A program made the translations under genes and the position numbers. Below, in pieces: positions 22,555 through 33,020 of a stretch of DNA of 60,000 nt (position 1 is the stretch's first letter; the number at the start of each line of letters is the position of its first letter). The notes beneath the pieces are model-generated. The model made no database searches and was not told the origin of the DNA. It worked only from the letters and a program-made list of their open reading frames with translations. Origin of the DNA: Lineus longissimus. Lineage: Eukaryota > Nemertea > Pilidiophora > Heteronemertea > Lineidae. The stretch spans positions 2,172,001-2,232,000 of the forward strand of contig NC_088320.1 of NCBI RefSeq assembly GCF_910592395.1. Reading direction: 5' to 3'.

Positions 22555-22914
22555 CTACGTTTTTTCTTCGTGACGATTCTTAGAATAACATTCGTGGTAA
22601 TTATTTCTGGCCGTCGGTGCTGAAGAAATACTTTCCCCATATATTTGTAAAGTTGGATGCCAACTTCCTGTCCAGCTCTCCTCAGTCATGTCAATAACGA
22701 TGCGTGTGTTGTAGTCTTGAGGGCTTGTAACTTTGGTAAGGAAGCTTTTTCGATACTTTTGTGTCCGGCCAGAGGCAAAGGAATCGCCATTGGTAATCAT
22801 TACAGCGTCTATGTACATATTTTTGCCGTCCATGGTCACGTGTTTACCATCCAAGATGGCCGCCGCAACACTGCACGTCTCGCGGTCTCGTTTCTGGCAA
22901 CAACAGCCTAGCAA
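22555..22914 (-). CDS. Candidate exon, unknown product
   Basis: A 119-codon ATG-led minus-strand frame with balanced residue use: ILDGKHVTMDGKNMYIDAVM, TNGDSFASGRTQKYRKSFLT and RIVIDMTEESWTGSWHP, ending near SAPTARNNYHE. No signal peptide, membrane segment or known motif is seen. The last 40 bases before the ARNN codons resemble 55461-55500, where another frame ends PSGPAARNN, so this may instead be part of a dispersed repeat. A CAAGATGGCCGCCGC motif (22852-22866), similar to YY1-type promoter elements, overlaps it on the plus strand. Confidence 0.3.
   Translation of the reverse strand: MLGCCCQKRDRETCSVAAAILDGKHVTMDGKNMYIDAVMITNGDSFASGRTQKYRKSFLTKVTSPQDYNTRIVIDMTEESWTGSWHPTLQIYGESISSAPTARNNYHECYSKNRHEEKT
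22852..22866 (+). promoter_or_regulatory. YY1-like AAGATGGCCGCC motif
   Basis: The sequence CAAGATGGCCGCCGC resembles the animal YY1-type core promoter element AANATGGCGGC, with one difference in the GGC part. A CACGTG E-box lies a few bases upstream (about 22837-22842). As a single short match it is only a hint of a nearby transcription start. Confidence 0.25.
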
Positions 22915-23252
22915 TCATCATCCAGAGTTCTCGGGAACTCCATGTACTTCATGCCTTTCCTTGAGCGACTTGATACGATGTGTTTTCTCTTCTCGAAAAA
23001 GCAAATCGTCAAATCCGCACTAACTTGGAAATTCCTGCATATGGCAAGAAAAAGTAGGAAAATATAGCTCAGCAAATTCGCCAAACCAACCGCGAGAGGC
23101 TTTCCCGAATCAATCTTTAATGAGCAAAATAACGCAAGCGGTAATGAGAAAGGAAAAGTTAGGATGGGAATGTTCTACTTCCAGCCGAACGTCATTAATT
23201 TTGTGGATTCTTTTCTATTGGGGATCGTCATTTGAATTTGTTATGTGTTTGA
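22915..23252. other. No supported gene
   Basis: The sequence between two candidate frames contains nothing recognised. Confidence 0.4.
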
Positions 23253-23624
23253 CTATCCTATAAAGATGTTCGTGAGGAGAGGGGATAAAGGGTTAAGGGA
23301 GAAAAAACCGGACACGACCGACTGTGAGATGGTCAGAGAAAACGTGTCAATATGTCGCTCAGTGTTCCTAAACAATGAGGGGTACAATCCAACGCGGACA
23401 CATTCAAAATCGCTACAGCGGTGTGACATTTTTTTATGTTCCCCATCAGTACGAATACGATCCATCCAATCTGTTAATTTGCTAGCGAGTGAGAAAATCA
23501 TGCTAACGACTAACAGCAGTGCTATACAAATGGCAGAAAAAAGTATGATGCTGAAACATTTTAGACGCGCCGAAGGCTGTTCATTGGCATTTGAATGGGC
23601 GAAGAGCTCGGTCGCATCAGTCAT
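23253..23624 (-). CDS. Candidate N-terminal exon of a type II membrane protein
   Basis: An ATG-led minus-strand frame encodes a 23-residue polar start, then a hydrophobic segment of about 24 residues (CFSIILFSAICIALLLVVSM and on), then a charged stretch with SHRCSDFECVRVG. This is the layout of a single-pass type II membrane protein. The C-x4-C-V-R-V spacing recalls the first cysteine pair just outside the membrane in M13 metallopeptidases (neprilysin and endothelin-converting enzymes), but the match is about ten residues and no catalytic HExxH exon is seen. Residues after about 85 are probably intron, yet no strong donor is visible. A plus-strand frame of 145 codons overlaps and looks less protein-like. 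Confidence 0.3.
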   Translation of the reverse strand: MTDATELFAHSNANEQPSARLKCFSIILFSAICIALLLVVSMIFSLASKLTDWMDRIRTDGEHKKMSHRCSDFECVRVGLYPSLFRNTERHIDTFSLTISQSVVSGFFSLNPLSPLLTNIFIG

Positions 23625-24768
23625 TGGAAGCGATCATCAAAAAGGTTCAGACAAGCCAAATGAAAATGAGGAATGTGCCTAGACTTCAGCAGGCGGTTGA
23701 TTTTTGTGCAGAATACAAAATGTAGCATTGTGGCTGTTTTTACACGGCCCGCATAAAGCCATGGCAAAAAGTCAGCATCGGATATGAGATTAACACTTCT
23801 GGAAGGTTTTTCCATTCATAGCCTGTGATTAACTTATCATTTTGTTCGAATTATTTTATTTCGGATGCAACGGGTTCAGATTGCTCTGTCATTTATTTCA
23901 TCCTGGTGAGGTGCGGTAACTACATTTAGTTAGTCCTGTAACCAACTGATGACTGTTAAATATCAAATGTCACGTTTTGTTTTGCACTGGCACGCCAATT
24001 CATTCGACGATGACGCCCTTGAACTGACCTACTTTCAAAATGTCGACAAAACTAGCGGGGATTGGATTCCAGCCCATTTGTTTTGTAGGTCAAATTGACT
24101 GGCTCTCTGGAAGACACCTGGTCAGCTAAAATGGCAGCGTATGACGTATCCGCCCGTTTCAAGTTAAGAATTCATCAGATTCATATATATTTAGCGCCAC
24201 GATTTTGATGCTGTAAAATCAATGTTCTCTAGTCGCTTTGCTGTGCTGGTTTGAAAATGCGATGTGTCATCGAAGTACCATGATCATATTTCAAAGCAGA
24301 TGCGATTGGATGTGTCAGTCCTGTCAATCAAGCTCCATACTATGAATATATATCGATGTTAAACACGTTCGTGTGTAATTTATCAATTAAATATTAGATG
24401 AAACCCAGGGTATAGTTAATTAGAATTAGAAGTTCGGCTTTCACTATCAAAGTCCGCAATCTCTAGGATTCGTATTGGTTTGTATTCAACTGGTGTGGAC
24501 GTGTCTTATTCCCTAATTAAGGATACTACTGTGGAGATAACGTGTGAGCAAATTCACCCGATGAGTCTACTCGTGCTCGGCACCTAGTCCACGAGTATCA
24601 CTTGGCCTTGTGTTTCCCGAGGCGTCCTCGTAAGTTAAGATATCTTTCAACATTCTGACTAACCTTACCTCATCACAGGTTAGAAAGATTTGGATTTGAA
24701 AATGACGCACTTTTATCAGGTCAGATATTGTTTCTGATTGGATTGCGGTAGTCAACCTTTTTTGTAAA
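23625..24768. other. No supported gene
   Basis: Nothing beyond short frames. No element ends recognised. Confidence 0.45.
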
Positions 24769-24991
24769 TGTGACTCGCTCTACCAAAACTAGGCGCTTGT
24801 CGCATCTGAACTCGATAGGTTGATACGGACTTGTTGTTCATTTCCCTATTGTAGACCTTTTGTGAAATCTATTACAAACTGATTTGGTCACATTTCACAA
24901 AAGGTCCACAATAGGGAAATGAACAACAAGTCCGTATCAACCTGTCAAGTTCAGATGCGACAAGCGCCTAGTTTTGGAAGAGCGGGTCACA
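24769..24991. mobile_element. Foldback element Z, copy 1 (223 bp, near-perfect hairpin)
   Basis: Arms 24769-24868 and 24892-24991 are reverse complements over about 100 bases with a handful of mismatches, around a 23-base loop. Text such as ACCAAAACTAGGCGCTTGTC and TTGTTCATTTCCCTATTG is shared with the element at 57107-57302, which is symmetrical only at its ends. Copy 1 therefore looks like an inverted duplication of one half of that family. If transcribed it would give a long perfect RNA hairpin. Confidence 0.75.
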
Positions 24992-26103
24992 AATGTTATG
25001 CCCGCATCTTTTAGAGCGGAAATATAAGCTTATAACCAAAATGCCCTTCTTCAATGTAAACAAATACGCCAACAAATTATTTCTTTGCCAGGGTAATTTA
25101 CATTAAAAAACCTCTCTGGTTTCATTCAAATCAAGGATCAATAAAAACCAAAGAAATCCGACCTGTAGTTTGCACTTCAGCGCCCAAAACGATGCGGACA
25201 TAACATTTACGGATAGACTATAGCTGTAATAAAGATTCTCAGTTTAAAGTTCATCTGACGTATACATATTGTGCGAAAAATCTGTATTTTTGTCGTTTCT
25301 TATTCCTAAAATTCAATCATTTTCTTTGGAAGGAATGCGTTTGGGCTGCAATAGCTTCAGATCAAAAAACCTAAAGCGATATTAATTTACGCCGAGTCCG
25401 AGAATCTGAATCCTCAATAGAACGGATAATTACGCTCAGCCTGATAATCATCCAATTTTTAGTTCCTTCTCTTGTTCCATTCACAGGGACGTCTTGCTTC
25501 ACCTTCACGCCGCCAAAAATTCCAATCATCCGCTTCCGTGCGCAGGTGTACCGCAATAAAAATATTCGTACTGATTGTGCAACAATAACAATATTGCGTA
25601 CGCCATTACCAATATTGCTCTCATCAATGAAAAGGTAACACAACTGTTATGTAACGTAACTCATATGAAAGTTTGCACTGAAAGTCCCTGATTAGAATTC
25701 CCAGTGAAACTTAATGAAAATCGTAACGCTAGTTCGTCGTATTATTGTTATTTTTACCAATGAGGAGACAGATATTGGTTTATTTTACACTGAATGGCAA
25801 AATATTTTTTATCTTCCGCCGGAGAAAGCAAAGGCGTGTAGAATTTAATGACTGGAAACCGATGCCACATTATCCGCGACAAAGTCACCTTCGCCAGCTT
25901 TAATGTGATGAAGGTGAATTGAATCTGACCCCAGGCGCCGATTCGGCATCACCTTACTAAATCTGATCATTAGTCAACATGGACATGAAATAAAAACAAG
26001 TTGTTTCGCATGGCAGATTTCCTTTTTTCGACATAGGGTTTTATGATTCCACGCAATATCATGATACAGCTTGGCATGACAAGAGCTGTCCTGGAGGGGT
26101 GGG
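24992..26103. other. No supported gene
   Basis: One 90-codon minus-strand frame (25371-25643) without motifs. Otherwise featureless up to the LINE tail. Confidence 0.45.
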
Positions 26104-26109
26104 AATATA

Positions 26110-26259
26110 TATATATTTCTTTATTTCCTCCTTGTTAGAAGATTACAGAACAACAGTAATGTATAGTTATTTACAACAAGCAACAAATCAAAATTGCACG
26201 AGACAAATCAAGAAATTAAAGTAAAGGTGTCTCTGAACTATTTCGCCTTAAACATTTTC
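26110..26259 (-). other. LINE 3' UTR and tail
   Basis: It follows the stop codon at 26260-26262. AATAAA appears shortly before an AT-dinucleotide tail, consistent with a microsatellite-type LINE terminus rather than a poly-A tail. Confidence 0.65.
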
Positions 26260-28017
26260 TCACGGCCGCCAGGTGGCGGCAGTAACACCCAGAACTTGTG
26301 ACATTTCGTCAAAATCGAGGCTATCTGTTTGCCTCCCCAGCAATGTTTCGACCAAATCACTGTCCATCATATTCCACAGTTCGCTACTAACATTAACGTC
26401 GCATTTTTGCTCAATGCTGTCCCAAAACCGGTCCCTGTTACTGCTAAAGGCAGTGCATTGACAAAAAAAGTGAACTTGAGGGTCCGTGTAGACGCTGTTA
26501 CATTGTTCGCAGGATTTTTCGGTTGGTTCGACACGCAGTGTACACAACTTTGCCAGAAAGGCATAATTTGATGCTAAGTTCGGATCGTTCTTTGCACAAA
26601 TCCAGAGCATAGACGGAAAGTCTAGAGACTTTTCAATGTTCAGTATTCTCTGATGGCCATTTTCTTGGCAGTCTAACACAAATCGTTTATTTTCAAACAG
26701 TAATGTTGCTTCGTTCACTATAATTTTCCAGATTCCTTTATCTGGAAAGCTACATGTATCCGATTCAAAGTAATCGGTCAGATATTCACGGCAATTATAT
26801 TTGTCCATAAGCTTTACGAGGTTTGGAACATAGCCTAAACTTTTATTACTGTCTTTACCCGCACGTTCGACCATATTGGCATATCGGCATTTTAGAACTT
26901 TCAAAGGAAGGGAATTTTCAGACATTTTTGCAAGTTGCCTGAAAAATTGCAAACACCTTCTGTCCAAGTAACACTGTAGCGTAGGACTGCCTATCATTGC
27001 TTGGCACACGGTTGTGCTCGTTAGCCGATTAAATCCTTGCATCCTTTTAAGACAGTAACGGTGGGCTCTTTCTAGAATTAACAGCTCTGAGAGAGCAATT
27101 TCCTGACACCAAATTTCAGCTCCATAAAGAGCTCTGGGAAGGCAAATCGTTCTGTACAAGTTGTGGCTTATTATTGGGCTGAAACCACTTGGCTGCTGAT
27201 TTGGCCCAATTATGCTCATGAGCGTATTCTTCAGTTTCTGAGCAGCTTCAATAGTTCGCTGCGTAGACTTTAAGTATTTATCAACTAGTATCCCGAGGTG
27301 AACATGAGAGGATTTTTCATTGACCGACTGGTTACCTAGCGCCCATTTCCTTTCATTTTTTGTTCGCTTCCATTGCGCAGCGGTTTCCCCTAGAACTATA
27401 ACACAGCATTTTTCGGCATTGTAGTCATAGCGCCACTTGACTGAATACCGAAAGGAACATGACATCATCCTATCAAGGCCACATTTTGTGAGAGAGAGCA
27501 ACGTGAGATCGTCTGCGTGACACGGTGAGCTGCAGTTTATATTGTCAATGTTTAATCCGTCTCTGGTGTCATCGAGCTCGTCTATTAGCGCGTTGATAAA
27601 CAACAAGTAAAGCCACGTTGACAAGACGCCACCTTGTCTCACGCCTTGTTTAAGCGCAAACCACGGCGAGGAGAATTCGTTTTCTGTGACACAGCTTTCT
27701 ATTTCAGCATAACAATTCTTTGTAACTCGCCAGAATTTCCCATTTATACCAAACATAAATAGTTTATACAGGAGACCTTCAATCCAGACGGTGTCGTAGG
27801 CTTTACGGGTGTCCAAGAAGCAAGCGTACACTTTAGAATGTTTTTCGATCTGATGGTATATCGATTCCATCATGACAAATGACGTGGATACACAACTGCG
27901 ATTTTTCTGATAGGCGCTTTGTTGTGGGTTCGGAAAGACAATATTATTGTCTGCGGTCCAGTTTTGCAACCGAGTCAGCAGTAGCCTTTCAAATAACTTG
28001 TACAAGACTGGTAACAA
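26260..28017 (-). CDS. LINE reverse transcriptase with C-terminal zinc motif
   Basis: The protein would copy LINE RNA into the genome. Counting from codon 28017 (a TTG; the frame actually stays open to about 28089, adding a segment with KGHGKNRSDPNSYRPIT), RT blocks appear in order: QSAYQKNRSC (33-42), FLDTRKAYDTVW (67-78, catalytic D69), KQGVRQGGVLSTWLYLLFIN (123-142), HADDLTLLS (167-175, catalytic D169-D170, with H in place of the usual Y or F), LGILVD (241-246) and a thumb-like RALYGAEIW (295-303). A C-x2-C-x9-H-x2-C pattern (C503, C506, H516, C519; C521 is an alternative ligand) near the end fits a LINE C-terminal zinc knuckle. No RNase H domain is seen. There are no internal stops, so the copy is young, but without an endonuclease and 5' end it is not autonomous. 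The clade is uncertain. Confidence 0.9.
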   Translation of the reverse strand: MLPVLYKLFERLLLTRLQNWTADNNIVFPNPQQSAYQKNRSCVSTSFVMMESIYHQIEKHSKVYACFLDTRKAYDTVWIEGLLYKLFMFGINGKFWRVTKNCYAEIESCVTENEFSSPWFALKQGVRQGGVLSTWLYLLFINALIDELDDTRDGLNIDNINCSSPCHADDLTLLSLTKCGLDRMMSCSFRYSVKWRYDYNAEKCCVIVLGETAAQWKRTKNERKWALGNQSVNEKSSHVHLGILVDKYLKSTQRTIEAAQKLKNTLMSIIGPNQQPSGFSPIISHNLYRTICLPRALYGAEIWCQEIALSELLILERAHRYCLKRMQGFNRLTSTTVCQAMIGSPTLQCYLDRRCLQFFRQLAKMSENSLPLKVLKCRYANMVERAGKDSNKSLGYVPNLVKLMDKYNCREYLTDYFESDTCSFPDKGIWKIIVNEATLLFENKRFVLDCQENGHQRILNIEKSLDFPSMLWICAKNDPNLASNYAFLAKLCTLRVEPTEKSCEQCNSVYTDPQVHFFCQCTAFSSNRDRFWDSIEQKCDVNVSSELWNMMDSDLVETLLGRQTDSLDFDEMSQVLGVTAATWRP

Positions 28018-28145
28018 TGTGATAGGCCGATAGCTATTCGGATCACTCCTGTTCTTCCCATGACCTTTAAACAGTGTATGTATATACCTTCACCGAATCG
28101 CAAAAGTAAGGAATCCCGAAAAACATTACGCGGCTTACGGTATCA

Positions 28146-28679
28146 TCGTCGTAAATACCTGGGCGGATGTGGGGAAACCACCATCCAGAATGAACTAAGC
28201 CGCTTTTCTTATTATCCATCTCACTACTCGGGCTTCCCGTCACTGATGGCTCTTCTATCTATAATCACATTTCCACATGCCAACAATGGTACATTGGCAT
28301 CACATGAGGGGTCTCGAGAACAGGGATTAATGCAATATACAGAGGTATTTATTCTACGTGTGGTATTAACTACCAATCTCAGAATCACGGTTGAGGGAAC
28401 CTCGTGACCGTGACCGTGTCAAAATTGGTGACAGTGCAAAATTCGGTGAGACATTGCCAAAGTCCGCAACATTGTTCCAATACCAGAATCTTGAAGGCCG
28501 AGTCTGTTAGTACCTATGTTGTTGACCTTACATAATCTAGAACTCTCATGAGAAAAGATGCTTGATTGCATTATGGGGTGTCCCACTGGAAAAGCATCCG
28601 ATTGGTCATCAAAATATCGCGGGCTCTATTGGGTGGTGTTTATTTTTTTCTTCCTTACCCTTCAAAACAAATGTTGGCA
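28146..28679. other. No supported gene
   Basis: The plus-strand frame 28060-28407 partly overlaps the LINE 5' end and has no motif of its own. Nothing else recognised. Confidence 0.45.
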
Positions 28680-29112
28680 TCGCCCATAACCTCTAGAAAC
28701 CGGAAGTCGTTTCTGCCGTTACTGCATGTCGCCGACAGTGAGATTTCTTAATGGCGGATGTAACCCTAATAAACAGATAGTAAGACACCACTTTACATGC
28801 CATTCTCTGTGGGAGCAGCAGTTCAAGAAGTGCGTATAACTAGTCAATGTGTTGCCTAAAACAAGTATTCAGTGTTCAAATGGCAGAAGTCTCTGCCACA
28901 AAACCAGCTCTTGATAGGAAGTACAGAGTTTTTCCTATGACATCCATATTCAAACATTTGCCGAGCTTGATAATGAGGTCGTTGCTCCTGGTTCACCACA
29001 ACTTTTCTCACCTCCTTCCCCACTGACACACTCGGCTCGCCCATTACCTATCCCGACAAGGTGTCGTTTCCGCCATTACACCACGTCGCCGGCATTGGTG
29101 TTACTTACTGGC
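28680..29112. repeat. Diverged direct duplication of about 75 bp
   Basis: 28680-28755 and 29038-29112 share the order CGCCCATTACCT, GTCGTTT-CGCC, ATTAC, then GTCGCCG, at roughly 70 percent identity by eye, about 358 bases apart. No element ends are seen. Confidence 0.35.
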
Positions 29113-30552
29113 TCTTGTACCCTAAAATAAAATGAAACGAGAGCTATCAAGGCATCGCTCACAAGTCATTCTATTTAACCAAGACACAGAGTTTTAATGA
29201 GTAGCGCATACCGTCAACATTAGCTTCAACCTTTTAGAAACCCATTCCAACTACTTAAACCGCTCAGGTTACTTTTGGAAAGTACACGAAAGGTTCCGAT
29301 GTTAAAAAAATCCAATTAACATCTTGCCTTCGTGAAATGGAGTGTAAACACCCTTACGAAGGTGACATCATCCGTGCACGGGATTCGCTGCATCCTGTTT
29401 CTATGCACTATCACGCTGATGCCACATGACACAAAAAGTGCCGAACAAAATGGTTAAATATTTATTCTTGACATTGCATCCTACTGTATCTAATATACAT
29501 GTTGATCCTGTATGTCCTAAGCTTGCGCAACCCAACTTTCTTTTACCAACATATTATATTTGAGACAGTGCGGTGTATTTTGTGTCAAAAGCTACGCTGA
29601 CTGCAAAATGTAAAGTCGTGTGCATCTTGTCTGCCCAAACCAATATAAAAGTCGTCATAAAAACAATATAAAGTTATCGGACTCATGTGGAGTAAACAAA
29701 CTCGACAATGAACCTTGTCCGCAGACTGTGTAATGCCATGTTTCATGGGGGTCGATGTTATAATATTTACACTGATAGCGCCGTGATAAGACAGGAGAAC
29801 AATGGGAATGTAGGCCTTGGTGCGTGCGGACTTTGTTTATGGACAATAGACGGCCGCGTATTGGGCTAGGCATGAATTCTGTTTACTGCGAGGTAACGGA
29901 AAAAAAAATAATGCATGAAAAGGTTGACCTTGTAATCCCAACCGAGAGGAACAGCGATGTTCATGATATTTGCCATCGTCAAGCAATAACAGTAACATAG
30001 CCTCCTTAAACAAAGAACGCTTGATTGTGAAAAAGAGCTCCAATTATGGCAGACTCTTCTGGGGAATGACATGGGATATGACCTTTAATGCTGGATGCGT
30101 GTTGACAGAGTGATATCTACACCAGGGTACGGGCGGGATATCGCGTTGTACATCAAACAATCAAGTCAGTTGTTACACAAATCGACTTCGTGTATCCCTT
30201 GCAGAAAGTCATAAAAGAAGGAAAAGTCGACAAACAGATAGGACAGATCACGTTATAGAGCGGACCTTGCCATCAAGCCTAAATAGATGATGCCCTTCAA
30301 CCCGTGAATATTGTTATTACAGCAAACAATCATGGCAATGTACATTTTATTAGATTCGGAAAATATAATGCTTGATTTTGACATATACTTACGCCGAAAT
30401 GAGGTTCAAACTGTCCGATTTTGTGTTGTCAATAAATATTTTTCATGCACGTGACTTGAGAGACTGGACACCAGGAGCCAACGCAGGTATCCCTGGGAAT
30501 AACAAACCGGGGATGATTGCGGGCACTGGTCCAAGACGATTGATACTGTAAT
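29113..30552. other. No supported gene
   Basis: Short frames on the minus strand around 29655-30072 overlap one another and show no motif. Confidence 0.45.
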
Positions 30553-30588
30553 GTTTGGTCGCACGCGTTTGATTTATTGATGTGATTA
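30553..30588 (-). repeat. Foldback repeat W, half copy
   Basis: The reverse complement reads GTAATCACATCA, then ATCAAACGCGTGCGACCAAA, matching one arm of 18206-18279. The second arm is not present. Confidence 0.5.
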
Positions 30589-32479
30589 CATACCAGCGCA
30601 TTATCTTAAATCAGAACCCATGCATGCGATATGGAGCCAGGAATCAAATTCTCTGTTAGTAACCGTCTCATGCCTCGGGCCCGGGGTGGTTGCGGCAATG
30701 ATTGGTCTGCGGTAAGATGGTTAGACTTAAAAATTGAATAGACAACCTTGCATTGCCTGTAATTTGACTTTGAAAATGTTTCCGTAAGTGTAAATTTTGT
30801 TTTATTTTCGCCTATTTTCGCCTTATCTGGACTAATCTGGACTTGCTTAAACAAAAAGGCGCGAATTTTTTTTCTCCCTTGTTAACTGAACCTGAAAATC
30901 GCAGGTCTCTGTTTCACTGTGGCCTTGAACATAATTGTAATTTGGCACGGAACAGGTGACGTATGAAATATTCATCATTGACGCACCTACTGAACTTTGA
31001 CGAAACTATTCCCCTGATCTCAAAAAAAAATGTTCAACCCCTCCAGCTGTAATCAAAGAAGATTTTTATTGACGTTATACATGTCCTGATTCATCGGGTT
31101 GTCGAGTGCTTGAAATAGGCTTGGAACTGGTAGACACTGTGCCGACAAAGTAATCACATTTTAAGCTGATTAACGGTGATGAGATTTTGTAGCTGATTGC
31201 ATGCAGAATGCAGTATATCATGCGATGAAAACATGGCATTAAAGTGGCATGAAGATGAATTGTGGGTGTCGCCTTCATGAGTTCCTGGTGGATTATCAAG
31301 TCTTATATGACGCGCGAATCAACTATATGATAAACAAGACCGATGAAAAACATCGCATATCCTACCTTCGATAGAACAATGCATCTAAATGTACTTGGAG
31401 CTTTTTGCATAGCTATACTCTTCCGTTTGAAACCGTAGTTTCCAGTCAGATAACGGGTAAATATTTGTGATAGACGATCTCTTTTGAGAGTTTACGAGTC
31501 AACGATATGTCAGCACCTAAGTTTTCTTCCCACCTTTTACTTTGAAGTCGGACAAAAATAGTGTTGATATGTCGCAGTCATTTGCACTTTCCAACTTCAA
31601 GGAGTGTCCTAATCTGGTTTCCTTACCAATAATCCAATGAATTCGCCCGGAATGGTAGGATTTCATCCGCCAAGTCAGGTGGTGATTGTCCGCTACGTCA
31701 GCTACATTATTATGGCACACAGTGCGAATGACCGTGCTGAAACTTTCCTTTACATGGTTTGATGTAGACAAAGGTTTCCTCAGTTTGTCATATGCGACCC
31801 CTTCGTCAGTTCGAACGAAACACGGCCCGTTGACAACGCAGTACATACTAAAAATAAAACCGGCCAATAGAAGTATGTGATGACTCGATATAATCTGCCA
31901 TCATCAAGCCCGTCTGCAAGTCCTCTTAGCGATTTAATCAAATGACCGACAATGTTGATCAAAATCGTGAAAGCTGCAACTTAGTTTCTGAAGATGAGTG
32001 CACGATTCACCAGTTGTGCTTGTGCCACCTTTGAATAACGAGATGCATAGATAACGGGCTAGAATCCCAACTTATGTGAAAGCAAATATTTTCTGAAAGA
32101 AATGAAAGTAAGAATAGGGTCCCAATGCGGAAGATTCGATACATGGGTATTATCTGAAGGCTTCGTCATATCGGCCAGTGCCTCATCTCCGTAAGCGCCA
32201 ATGTTGATAATCTCTTCATCAGTAATACATGCCGTGTATTGTCTGTGCCACATCCAATACCCCAATGAGCCCAATCCCAACCTTTAAGAGGCAATCCCTA
32301 CTAATATAGGTCGTTATAGTGGCTATGTAATCTCAAAGCTATTGAGGATGTACTATTGTTTGTCTATCTCAATGTCTATCTGTGTACAATGTACGTCGCG
32401 TAGATTGATTGCACTGCTTCGTTGATTTCTTCATATTGTTCGACTTCAAACATGGCCATTTTGATATCCTATCCAATAG
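30589..32479. other. Unresolved minus-strand frames, no supported gene
   Basis: Three minus-strand frames (31517-31867, 31780-31962, 32059-32280) have fairly protein-like composition, for example TDEEIINIGAYGDEALADMT in the last, which is followed by a pyrimidine-rich CTTTCATTTCTTTCAG that would be a good splice acceptor near 32098. None starts with ATG, frames conflict with each other and no family is recognised. Confidence 0.2.
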
Positions 32480-32613
32480 GCGTGTTGACTATAAAGTCTG
32501 GCTGAAGAAATTGTTTGAGGCAGGACTGCTCAATGATAGGCGACGTGCGTGTGAAGAAACACGTATCAGAGAAGCTGAAAAAGGTGCAGATTTATTTCCG
32601 AAAATGATCAAAG
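32480..32613 (+). CDS. Candidate internal exon, unknown product
   Basis: A 134-base open segment is bounded by a plausible acceptor (CCTATCCAATAG, ending 32479) and donor (AAAG followed by GTAATT, 32614). It encodes a charged helical peptide: VDYKVWLKKLFEAGLLNDRR, then ACEETRIREAEKGADLF and PKMIK. The phases would be 2 at the start and 1 at the end. There is no membrane segment or known motif; the heptad-like spacing of hydrophobic and charged residues hints at a helical or coiled-coil region. The combination of two reasonable splice sites with good composition makes it the best host-exon candidate in the window, but a neighbour exon was not found. Confidence 0.4.
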
Positions 32614-32639
32614 GTAATTTAAGTGAAGAACAAGCACAC

Positions 32640-33020
32640 ATCAGAGTGATCAGCGTGACCTCAATAATCCCCACCAACTGTTGTTCAGACACTGATCCGG
32701 GGTAATTCAGGTTAACAAACTCGTGCCTGTATCAGTATCTGCGTAGGCTCAATAATCCCCACCTTCTAAAGTTCTTCAGGCACTGATCCGGATACTTAAA
32801 GTGAAAGGACACGTATTGCTATCAGCCTGGCCTCAAAAATTTCTCTCCTCATTAAACTGTTGTGACAGAGATCCAGGGTAATTCGAGTAAAGAGACATGG
32901 ATTATCATCGGCTTGGCCAATCCCACATATAAGAGTAGCTCAACGATAGAAGCCACACGTAATACGTAAAGAAACTCGTATCAATATCACCTTGGCCTCA
33001 ATAATCTCCACCTAATAAAG
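32640..33020 (+). repeat. Degenerate tandem repeat, period about 80-90 bp
   Basis: The phrase CTCAATAATCCCCACC or a variant recurs at about 32662, 32750, 32841, 32920 and 32997, each time followed by ACTGATCCGG- and CTCGTATCA-like text. The units are diverged, with indels, and boundaries are soft. It could be an old minisatellite. Confidence 0.5.

Larger units (their letters stand above)
26104..28145 (-). mobile_element. 5'-truncated LINE (non-LTR retrotransposon)
   Basis: On the minus strand the element starts within the reverse transcriptase, carries 585 open codons, then a roughly 150-base 3' UTR containing AATAAA and ending in an AT dinucleotide tail (about 26104-26118). No endonuclease or ORF1 is present. 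Upstream of 28089 the RT homology continues in another frame (residues FGEGIYIH just before FKGHGKNR) to about 28140 and then stops at in-frame stop codons, indicating a small frameshift and a 5' truncation. Truncation at the 5' end with an intact 3' end is the normal result of target-primed reverse transcription. Target duplications were not identified. Confidence 0.85.

Noticed and set aside
22733-23023. Plus-strand frame containing KMAAA from AAGATGGCCGCC, as a possible gene start.
   Set aside because: The peptide after the motif is short and low in protein-like character; the motif is kept only as a weak promoter hint.
31780-31962. Minus-strand frame resembling an innexin N-terminus (IVGHLIKSLRGLADGLDD, then a hydrophobic stretch ending in ST).
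   Set aside because: There is no initiating ATG (the frame opens at TTG), similarity stops right after the hydrophobic stretch, and the conserved extracellular CW motif is missing in every frame.
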